Assembly: GCA_030052745.1 (NCBI GenBank) | Contig: JANBVO010000016.1 | Span: 248,001 to 312,000, forward strand | DNA from: Pleurostoma richardsiae | Lineage: Eukaryota; Ascomycota; Sordariomycetes; Calosphaeriales; Pleurostomataceae | Length of the DNA: 64,000 nucleotides | Direction of reading: 5' to 3' | Shown here: positions 45,875 through 56,215 of the stretch, piece after piece | Layout of the letters: the number at the start of each line of letters is the position of its first letter | Numbering within the stretch: position 1 is the first letter of the stretch | The notes under the pieces: generated by a model | Told to the model about the DNA's origin: nothing | What the model saw: only the letters and a program-made list of their open reading frames with translations | Databases searched by the model: none | Position numbers and translations under genes: made by a program

Positions 45875-48800
45875 CTAGGCATTGTCTGTGATGCTGCGCA
45901 GTAACTGGTCAAAATCAACCCTGCCCTCCCACGACGATGTCCAACTGGAACCTTGGTGAGCATCTAAAGGGTGATAAGCATCACCATGCAAAGCGCCGGT
46001 AATAGTGTTCGGGTCGCTTCCACCATAACTGCCTATTTGCACCCAATCCTCGTGCGTCAGGTGTGAAGTGGCTATGGCGTCCACATCAGTGAGAAGGGGT
46101 TCCATGTAGTCCGCGTGTGGAAATTGCTCCGCTAACGTCTGATCATAAGCTGCAGTTGGCCTCGCTGAGGGATCTTGGGTGGTGAAGTTGCCATCGCTAC
46201 TCTGAAGGCTCCCTGTCAAATTGGATTGCGCGGCCGTAAGTCTCATGTTTGGATCGTCTGTCTGTTGGAGTATCAGCCCATTTCTGCCAATTGAAGACGC
46301 AAGGCCGGGATTCTCGATACGGGAGCCAGTAGAGGAACGATGCGATCCGAAACCAATGCCGCTGTCCGGCTGCGTAGATATCTCTTCGTGCGTGAGGTTG
46401 ACGGTAGCAGTGCCAGACTGGCTAGCTAGGCCATGATCTCGGGTGGCACCCGATGTGAATGAGAAATTTCGGCCGAAGTTTTGAAACATGGAATCTAGCC
46501 CTCGTTGCAGAGCTTCGAGCACCTGGTCATCAGAGATGTTAGGTCTCAACAACAGCCCATTAGCTCGAAGCTCTTCAAGGAGAAACCTCCTGCCATGCTG
46601 CTGGCTGGCCTCTCGCAGGCGGCAGAAGAGCTCAGACTGTTCTGATTCGACGTAGATTGAGGACGGCCGGGGAATTCCCCCGAACAGGATGTCCCACATT
46701 GCAAACCACTGTTCCTCCACCGAGCCTCTAGACTTCCGGGAAAGCTGGTTCTTTTGAGGTTGCGAAATACCATCAAGCCTTGCCAATGGTCCCCTGGTGC
46801 ATGATGCGTATAGGATATGTTCATCCAGGGCCTCGTTGTTCGGGAAGATAGCGTAGCAACGCTGGCAAACGAACTTCGGGGTGTGTCGTCTATCTAGATG
46901 CTGTTTGACATGGCTGATGGTATTTGTTTTCTTCAAGAAACATTCCCAATGCTTGTCTGAATCGCGCTTCCAGAAAGGACAAGCAAGGTACCGGGGCCGC
47001 ACCGGGGCCGCGAATTGACATGGCTTCAATTTCTTTATAGCAGGTCGATCAGGTTCGCTTCCATCATTTTCGTTCCCTTCATCATACTGCCTCTGTCGCT
47101 TAAGTCCTTGGGATGATGGCTGTTGCGCGTTGGAAGTGGTTGAGGACGATGACCCTTTGTGTCCGCCTTGAGCCTGTGACTCAGGTGCGTCATTGACAGG
47201 GCTAGCGACCATTTTTGATTCGTCTTGCAAGAACAAGACCAAGTGACGGAATATTCGCTTGAACACGCGAAACCCCGGGCCGACACTGTCTGATCGCTCA
47301 ACATCTTCTGAGTCGCTAGATATTGAGAACATCCTAGTGTCCATTGAATCATGCGTGGACGGCTCAGGCGTCATGGGGATACTTTGAGAGCTTTCCTCTT
47401 CGAGAGTATCTGCGGCTTCACGGTGGCAGATAATGTGGCGACTTCTTGCTAGGACGGTATTACTGACTTGCGAGCGATTGGTCTGTCCACTGCCAGGCCC
47501 AAATGAGTGACAGGCGCACCACGAGGATGTCCCAGACGGAGTCATCTCATGCCAATAGAAGATACCTCCCACCTGGTTAGCAAGCTCTAGCGAGATCTCC
47601 CCCGATTCAAGTCGAATAGATCCACCGATAGAGTTGGCCTCGACCATCCCAGAAGCCTTGAGAAGACTGAAAGAGACCTCGAGTCCGGAACAGGGTTGAG
47701 TTCGACGTGCGATGGGATAGTCTTGGACAATCACTAGATCTTGATTCGGTAACAATCTGTACCAGAGTTTCTCCTGGGTCAATTCCATGTCGACCAGTGT
47801 TTCCACCACTTTAATGTCAAATCCAATCATTTTTTCGACTGGAACCATCTCGACACAAACTGGCGTGAATGGTGAAGGGATCTGAGACTTCGAGGAATCA
47901 TTCGTACGAATCGCACTGACTTCATCATCTACTTGTGAGCATTTTAGAATTTGCTCTGCCGGTGCATCAGTATCAGGAATGTCACTGTAGGATTCTTTGA
48001 GGCGCTTCAGAAGCTCTGGAAGACTGTCCAATCTCCTCAATGAAGGCATGCTGTTGACGATAAAACCTGTCTGTGGCAAAGAAACAGCGGAAGCGAGCCA
48101 TGCCAGCTGCTCGCCGCACTCGGCGATCGAGTAGGCCGACCCATCAATCGTGACGAATAGGGCGTTTGAGTAAACACCCGCAGAAATCTGACTGTTGTCG
48201 GGAAGGAGACCTGCACAAGCCTTTATTAGCATCTTCTTTTCTTTTATCAACGGTTCACTATCCTCACCAGAATGTAAGATATGTCCATAGTCTGTCGCCT
48301 TCTGTACAAGGTTGAGAATTTCTAATCCGCTGAACGACCATGTCTGGCTCGAGTAGTCCTTGACTGTGGAAGCTTGTGCTTCTTCGCCACAACGAGTGAT
48401 GACGACAACATCGCAAAGTTTAAGGCTTCTTCCATCTATAGTTTGCTGCTTATCGGGTTCAATCTTGACATGGAAACTGCTAGTCAAGGATGTCTGCCAC
48501 GGGATCCGGAAAGTAACGCGATGCGTGAGAGGAAGTCTTCGCTTGCTGATTCGTGCTGACGGAAGCTGCTTCAGAATCGTTTGTCGTGTGTTCCCAGTCA
48601 TCGTGCCCGAGATCATGCTGCTCCTCTGGAGAGCGCACTCCCTTCGAAGACTAGAAATGAGCCAATCATATGCAGCACTGCTATTGATGGTTTCAGAGTA
48701 AGATAGAACCTCAGGCCGGACCGTAAGCATTTCCTCCTCTTCTGTTTCCCCTGCATCTCCTACACTCTCCTCCATATCCATGTCTTCCTCAACCTCCTCT

Positions 48801-50245
48801 AAACCATCAAATTGTTCAACACTTCTCACGATTGGTGACGTGTTTGCACGAGTCAGATTGTTCCACATGTTCATTTTGTCAAGGACAGTCATGCTGTCTG
48901 GATCGGCTCTGTGGAATTCCTGGACTTCTGCATTTCCGTGTAGGACAAGGCGTTCGAGATGCTCGGTAAGGTCCCTAAAACCTAGTCTAAGCCTCCTCAA
49001 CAGGGGTCATTTCCATTGCAAAAGGACTCACATATGGTGCTTGTGGATAAAATACATAATATCTCTATACACTTTGGAGGAGCTGTCAAGTCCAATTCTG
49101 AGAGCAAAAGCCTTGAGGAGACCGGGAAACGTTTCGGAGAGTGTTGACCAGGCCTCTCGATCCACGAGGTTGCGAATCTTGCTGTATACATCCTGGCAAA
49201 ACTCTGATATGTAGGTTTCCGCTGAGATTGGAACTATCGTGGTCGCTACTGAGTATTCCGTTCTGGCGTCACCCTCGTCCATTTCACTTCGTGCTGTCAA
49301 ATCCTCATCCATTGAGTCGTTGATAGTGTCAAATTTCGGGCGCTTATCCGTGTGCGGCCCTGATGCATAGCCAGAATCGGTGTAGAGAATGCCATCTTCG
49401 ACGAGGTTATGCTCTTTTTGCTCCTGCGGCAGCTGATCCAATGGACTTGGCAAATAGTCGCCATACGGTCTTCCCAGGTTAGGGGGAATAGACTCTATCG
49501 AAAAAGGAAATGATGTCGACTGGAAGAATGCATCTGCAAACTCCCCCGGTACGGACAGTGTCGACACTTGCTCCGCTGAACTAAAGATAGAGTCAAGAAA
49601 ACCCCCGACCATGTCAGGGTAAGTATTCGAGGTATACTCCGTCAAAAAGGGGTTTGGCGTTGACTGGAAGTGGGAAAACGGATATTCAACTTTCTCCAAT
49701 ACGGACAGAGCCGGCAATTGGTCCGCCGTTAGATCCCGTAGATTTGACTCGGAGCTGTAAAACTGGCTCCCTATATGTGAAGAAAGGTCCGGTCCCCCCA
49801 ATGTAGCACAGTTGCTCCATGTCCGAAGGGGAGACAGCACCTCGCGTGGAATGAAATCCCAATCTTCAGCGTAATGTTTGCCTGCTAATGGCCACTCGTC
49901 TAACAACGACGTTGCCTTTGACAATATTGTCACTGTTAGGCGGGGCAAGACATTAATTGAAGCATCCATCCCCCACACGTTGAGCTTTCGCTTGAACATC
50001 TTCTCTCTGCGGAAGAGACTAGAGTCAGTCAGGCTGATCTTACAGTAATACCGAGGAGCACCGTACGTGGCCTCGAACTCCCAATCTTCCTTCATCTTCT
50101 GCATCGTTTCCCGCAAAGTAAGGCCTCCCTCAACGTAAAGGCGTTGTATGATGCACTTGTGCTCCTCCCATTCCCATTCCTGAGGAGAGGGGCATATCGA
50201 GGTATTTGACTCAACTCCCGAGCCGCATTGATTAGGATCAGCCAT
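45875..50245 (-). CDS. Large Clr5-domain and C2H2 zinc-finger protein
   Basis: Probable nuclear DNA-associated protein of unknown target. Exons in transcript order: 50245-50067, 50006-49032, 48974-45875; 1417 residues. The N-terminal Clr5 domain (about residues 20-75) is rebuilt by the first splice: EWEEHKCIIQRLYVEGG, then FEATEKMFKRKLNVWGM. Clr5 was first described in a fission-yeast heterochromatin factor. The long middle has acidic stretches (EEVEEDMDMEESVGD, ETEEEE). Near residues 1045-1110 is a fungal C2H2 pair, CPFWKRDSDKHWEC then HVKQHLDRRHTPKFVCQRC. The 60-nt first intron is in frame and stop-free. The acceptor of intron 2 is uncertain: 48975 was chosen, and 48987 would add four residues. 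Two CCAAT boxes lie upstream. Confidence 0.83.
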
Positions 50246-50969
50246 AACTAAGTCAAACCCGAGTTACTAGGGTGCATAATGTTCCAGGATCTCAGGATAA
50301 GGAAGCTTTTGGAGATGGGGAAAGGAAGAGAAGCATCGTATCGAGACCGTACTGGAAGTGGCAATGACAAGAGCGAACGCGACTAGGACGCGGGTTTCCA
50401 AGGACGAAACAATTGTGCTGTTCTTCCTCATTGGCCCAAAACGCGGGGACAACAAGCACAATCGTGTTTTGATTCCTCATTGGCTTGGAAGCTGTGGCAT
50501 CCAAGATTCAAGTAATGGCCGAGGTTACGAGCCATCCATATGCGGATATGCCGAGGACCAAGCGCTTTCAGCTCCACGTTCAGCTTGCACGGGTGTTGGA
50601 CCAAATCTGGCTTGGTGAGTGGTGGCTTACCCAGCCCAGGCAGTGACAAAAGAGTGACTTAAACTTGTGCAAACCTTGAATCCGGAGTCCCTAGAAAGTT
50701 CCCGACAGCTTCGAAGTTATTGGTATCGGCCGTGCTGGACGGCGGGCGACGCTGGATTGCTCTCTGAGTATCCACAAGCAAACGTTAGGAGATACCCTCC
50801 AGGGCGCGTCTTGTCAAATGGAGAGTAAATATCCATACATGCCGCCCGTGACGCGGTGTTGACGAGTAAAGTCCGCCTGATCCAAAGGACCAGTTCCGAC
50901 CAGCTCGCAGTGTGTTTACTGCTTATTGACAACACTCTAGTTTTGTCCAGTCGTTCTCCAAAATCCGTG
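50246..50969. promoter_or_regulatory. Upstream region of the Clr5/C2H2 gene with repeated CCAAT boxes
   Basis: TTCCTCATTGGC occurs twice, at 50424-50435 and 50473-50484, 49 bp apart in the same orientation. Read on the minus strand each is GCCAATGAGGAA, with a CCAAT core as bound by Hap/NF-Y complexes. They lie 180-240 bp before the minus-strand start. The rest holds no supported gene. Confidence 0.5.
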
Positions 50970-52100
50970 ATAATTTTTGTTCCGCCACAGCAGACGACTA
51001 TCACAAGACCTACGCTACGGACTGGCTGTAGCTCCCCGCCCACTACCACTAGTATTCCGACAACTGGTAATGTCCCCGGCGCCATTATCATTGAGCTACA
51101 ATCAACGACAACTGATTATCATGAGGACTACGACATGGACTGGCTCGACACCTGCTACATCCACCTTTCCAGCAGTGGCACTGTCCGCTTTTTTGCCGTG
51201 ATCGTGGAATTCCCGCCGCCCATAACTGTCACAAGAACCACAATATCGAAAATCAACGCCTACCACCTCTACTGTTCTAGCTACTGGTACTGTCCCAGGT
51301 ATTATCATCATCGAATCGCGACCTCCAGGTACCATTACCATAACGGTCACCCCAGGGCCCATCTCCACAACTCAGACAATTCCACCAATCGACACGACCA
51401 CAGGCACCATGGTGATCGTCGTTCGTACAACACCGAGCGGCGCTTGTGGATTTCCAGCTTCATCTTCCTGTGACGCCTCGGGCATTACCTTGACACTGAA
51501 TTCCAACCATCCAACGCTCCAAAGAGGGCGCGAAGTAACCTAGGACAGGCGGCTCTTCAGGAGAGAGCCCGGAATATTATCCCTTCCAAACTTTTCTAGA
51601 TGAAGGCAGTACCAACACTTTGAATGTGCTCACAGTTGCCGATCCACGTGGTACTAGTGTCAACCCTCCCGGAGCACCAGCTAGGTTCGACTATTAACCC
51701 GGCCTCACCCAGACTTATGCCGACATGACATACAACGCCAACAATTCCACCTTTACCTTCACGGGCTACTACGAGCCCTCCGTGACCGGATACTACACAT
51801 TCTGCATTGACTCGATTGACAACGTTCATTACTCGTACCTGGGTTCTAAATCAGCTTTCCCTTATGGAGACTCATCCAATGGGGCTACACCCGCTGGCTC
51901 GACTCTCCTGATATATTATGACTGTGAAAATGTCGACTTGGTCGCCGGGTACTATTATCTTATACGGTCGGTTTATGGTAATGGGAGTACTCCATCTTGG
52001 CTGTTGGTTTTTATCACACATCTCCAGGAGGGACGGTCTTGTCTAATATTGCAGGACAGGCTTATTCGGACACATGCTGGACTGTCTCAGTCATGGCGGC
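50970..52100 (+). pseudogene. Decayed GLEYA-type adhesin
   Basis: A host cell-wall adhesin gene in ruins. From 50970 to about 51330 three degraded copies of a Thr-rich repeat can be read in shifting frames: TTTSIPTTGNVPGAIII, TTTWTGSTPATSTFPA and STVLATGTVPGIIII, the style of fungal flocculin repeats (TWTG, then TGTVPGTVIVE). A Cys-containing linker (GACGFPASSSCDA) follows. From about 51725 comes a GLEYA lectin-like domain: FTFTGYYEPSVTGYYTFCID, HYSYLGSKSAF, then YYYLIRSVYGNGSTPSW. No signal peptide or GPI-anchor end is found. Frames change between the repeats and again near 52010, and stops interrupt before the GLEYA part (about 51697), so several lesions are present. GLEYA proteins bind glycans at the fungal surface. 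A spliced, still functional gene is the less likely alternative. Confidence 0.72.
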
Positions 52101-54589
52101 CCTCTGGCACCTTTGTCATTTCCTCTGTCTCCGAGTCTGTCACATATGATGCAGTTCCGAATAGCAATAGTCTTCTATTAGGCTTTCTGGGAGCTGTGCC
52201 AAGATACATCTTAGGTAAACGATACTGCTTAGGACTAACTAAATCCCAAGTGTTTGGTACCAGCTAACTAAACGAGATGGATGATGCCCAGCTCGTACTG
52301 CATCTCTATTCTACTATCTCAATGTCTATGAAATTAAGTATGTATAGAGTAGGATCCAACTGTAATGCTCCATTTCGTACCTGTGACGGTCCGGACTGCA
52401 ATGGACGAACACTGGTAGTCGCATTTCAGAGGCGGACGGTCTTGTCGAGCGATGCCGACGCCACAAACCTTCCGTCGACAGAGAAAGTGACAACCATATC
52501 CTAATCATTATAGGTATAAATTAGGTATGTACAATACGTACAAGTTACTACTTTAGTTTATATCCATTTGGGACGCTCATTCGATCAAAATACACGGATG
52601 ATGGGAGCCCAAATACCACACTAGATGCATTATGCTTGTAACTATTGGGTGCCTACTCCGATAAGTACAACTGGCCAGCAAAGAATGCAGGTGCCTTACC
52701 TAATTATCGGGGCAGTTGGGGCTTACTGAATTGGTCGGCCGGTGCCAATCAAATAACGTTAAGGGGAGCTTAAACAGTGGCACACGCTGGTGATCCGTGC
52801 TGTGGCAGCCGAGTCCGGAGAAGAGGCGCCGCAGCTGGTGGGAGGGGAGAGGCCTCGTCATAGCTGATTAAGCCACCAGGAAACCAAGGGACCGTGAAAG
52901 CAGAACGTACAAAGGAGAAGCATGTTTGGTGAGGAGCAAGGATTGACTTTTTGACGCCGCACCCCTCCGTCTGGCCGATGAGGTGGCCCTGTGTAGTCCG
53001 TACTCTGTAGCCCATGCATAAGAGAGACGGGCAGACAGAGGATGGAGCCCCCCGTAGCGGAAGGTTATCCGCTCCCATGGGCTGCTCTTTTAAGTTCGGC
53101 TACGCTTCACGGGAGCGTGTGATGTACGGAGTTACTTACCTGGACATACCTTGCCCTGCCTTAGGTACGAGAATGACCCAACCGACCTCTTCTTCTCCGC
53201 CTCTTTTTCCCTTTCCCTCTTCCCATTTCTCTCATTTCTCTCTTTCCGACCCCTCTTCCTCCATCATCTTCCACGTTCTCTGCCGTTCCTCTGGTCGTTG
53301 CTGCCCTCCCGTCGCCTCTTTTCTCTCTGATGTGGCACACCGTCTGTTTTACGATGCCCCCCATATTTAGCCCCAGGACCCCAAGGGACCGTTTCCTGAA
53401 AAACGCCCTGGTTAGAACTACGCCAGGGCCACCCGGCCAGATGGAGATTCCAAAAGAACCAGACACGTCAGCATGATTCCTCTGCCTGACAATCGAGTGA
53501 GATTATAAGGGCATTTGACAAAATCTTCTTCCAAAGATCAAGGCCAAATTTGTGGTGCGGTGCGGTCCCTCGTCAGTCGCTGGGGCCAAATGACACTCTG
53601 GTGGAGCTCAAACGGTCGGAAACCGGCCGAGGCAGGCCAATTCCGCTGTGCTTGCACGGAGACCCTCCATAGACCCTGAACAACCCGCACCCCGGAGCCA
53701 TTCTTCTACTCTACTCTGTCCACGGAAAGGGGAGGAAAGATTGGCTGCATCACCATTCGACCCCGGCCTGAGACTGACGATCCGAAAAAGCAGAAGATGA
53801 GAGAGCACGGCAGGAAGGGTGCACCACGATTCCACGCGGGACAATTCGCTCTGGCTTGATTTGCCGGGGTCCGTCCTATTGGGAGGGATATCTCGCCAGT
53901 GCTAGGCCACATGCAGATCCCGACCGCTCCCTTGGTCAGCCCGGCGATGAAAGGAGCAGCGACCTACCATCGATAAGCCGGCGAGGACGCCGTTTGACTG
54001 GAGGCCTTGGTCTCGTGTCCTGAGAGAGGCAACGCAATTGTTGCCTTGGCCTGCCTCTAACGGGCTCGCCCGCTGGCGCCGTCAGTTGATCGTCCCACTT
54101 CCAATGGATGGCGGCGACCTTCGAGCGTTGGACCTGTGTCACTCCACGGCGTCTGGCTGCTCCATCCTTCCGGATACTCACGACCATGGTTTCCTCGAGC
54201 TCGAAGACGCCATGCACACCAGAATGGACGCCGCCGTGTCGAGCTTTGGTCCGCGTTGATCTCAAATGGGGCTTTCCTGTCTGTCCTGAGTCCTGCAGGG
54301 ACAGGCTCAACAATGCAATGGTGCATCTGGTCGATGCGGATGCGGACAGGGCTCGACGGATAAGGGCACAGGCACAGTGTCCGCCACCGCCGTAAGCCTG
54401 ATTGGGCGAGTTGAGCATTCCGACTGGTTTCTCCCTCCACGCCTTACCGCTTTGGGGTTGACGACTTGGCAGCCGAAGACGGACAGAGGAGATCCTGCGG
54501 AAGTATCCCGTACGGAGTGTTGGATTGAGATCCGACTTTGAAGTGGAGAGAGCCAGGTATCTCTACATCTTTGCGTAACAATTCTGTGA
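52101..54589. other. 2.5 kb intergenic region
   Basis: Between the adhesin remnant and the Swi1 leader. Open frames occur on both strands but overlap each other, lack domains and show no exon chain. A pyrimidine-rich stretch lies at about 53190-53330. No repeats with ends or RNA genes recognised. Confidence 0.5.
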
Positions 54590-56215
54590 TTGGCGCGAGT
54601 GGGGTTTCATAAGCGGGGCGCCTTAGCGCCTCTCCTTGTGACCCGCCTGCCCGCGAAAAGAAAAAGCCAAAGAGCCGGGCATTGGGGCGGAAGGGGGAAA
54701 AAAGGACAAGGCAGGAAAAAAAACACCTCACACGTTTCCCACCCCCGTCAGTCACGAATCGCGCCTCAGGTACGTAAGACGTCTCCCTCACTCAGTCTGT
54801 CGCGCTCTCTCGCATCCACATCTGCCCGATCCCGCCGTCGCATCTGGTGCGATTCTGGTCCTGTGACGGCCTGTCGATGGTTTCTTGGCCCATCTCGATG
54901 GCCCCTGCGATGCGCGATTGTTGGGCGTTGGCTAAAGTTTGACTTTGAGTTTGACCGCTCACACACACACACACAGTGCCAGTGCTGGTTGCCTCCTGTC
55001 TCCGCTCCCCGTCCTCCCTCACTCCAGACAGACAGACTCTGCTGCTGCTGCCGCCGCGACCGCCGCCTCCGCCGCTGCCAGCCTCCCACCACCGCACCGC
55101 ACCCCTTCGGCAAAGGACGACTGCCGCGCTTCGGTGCTTCCATTGCTGGAGCAGATTTTGCGCCCTCCTCGGCCCCGGTCGGTGCTCCTCCTTCGTTTCT
55201 GCATAGGTATGTAACTCAGGCACCGTACCCTCCTCCTTGTTTGTACACACGCGATCCCCTGTCTGTACACTCGTTATCCGTCTACCTTCCCTTCCCTTCC
55301 CTTGCCGACCTCGCTCCCTGCCTCCCTCACGTCTCCATGCTCGGTACCCCGTACATTGCCGACATTGACTACACTACACTCTCATTCAGGTACTCACCAC
55401 CTGTGTTGCCTTATCTTGCCTCCCTCACTTCCCCTAGCTTGCTTGCTTGCCTGCCTACCCTCTTCTCGTCTGGTACCCCATCTTCCCCAGTTCCGCCTCC
55501 TTCGCCTCATCTATCCCGGCGCCGTCTCTCTTCAGCCTTGCCCTCGCTTCTCCTCTATCCCTCTCCATGCTTTGGGCTGGGGGTAGAGATAGGATAAGTG
55601 GACAGGCAGTGGAGAACGCAACACGCCCTGTTACAGCATCCCTTTCCTGTGCAATCCCTCTGGCAATGGCCTGTGTCCTGTCCCCCTCTCTGCCACTATA
55701 TTCTACCCCGGCCTTGTCCCTTCTTAACAATTATTGTCGGGCGTAAGCACCGCACTGCAGCGGGCGGAGCCTGGCTGGCTGCTAAGACAGGAAAAGTCAG
55801 CGCTCCCCTAGCGGCTACAAACCCACTCTGCTGCGCCCTGGCAAGGCACTGGCAGCCCCAGCACTTTTCGCATTTGCACACCCACACGCTGCTCGCACTC
55901 CCAACACACCCGGCAATCGCACCACACCGCGACGCGACTTGACCATCGCGACAAGCTTCTGCCGTGTCACTTCCTATCGCCGCTGCACTGATTTCTATCT
56001 CGATGCGCCGTGCCGCCTCGCTCTCCATGATTGGCTGACATCCCTTTCCCAAGGCCGTTCAAGCAGATGGGCTCGACTGCGATTGACTTGGCCCGCTCCA
56101 TCTCCATGTTCACACCCGCGTCGAGCATCTCCGACCTCTCTCTCTTCGACCCCTTCGCCATCGTCATCATCGACTGCAGTCTCCACGCCTGAGCTTTCGC
56201 AGGGTCGAGCCAGCC
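54590..56215 (+). promoter_or_regulatory. Long pyrimidine-rich leader/promoter of the Swi1 gene
   Basis: 1.6 kb of CT-rich plus-strand sequence: an alternating CA run at 54960-54976, clustered CTG/CCG triplets at 55037-55078 and CCTTC repeats near 55285-55305. Long open frames here (for example 54590-55597) are made of Ser/Pro/Leu low complexity with no domain and are best taken as non-coding. Several GT/AG pairs with branch-like motifs suggest introns in a 5' untranslated leader. Transcript start unknown. Confidence 0.5.

Noticed and set aside
54590-55597. 335-residue frame upstream of Swi1
   Set aside because: Pure low-complexity Ser/Pro/Leu from CT-rich DNA, no ATG context or domain; treated as leader sequence.
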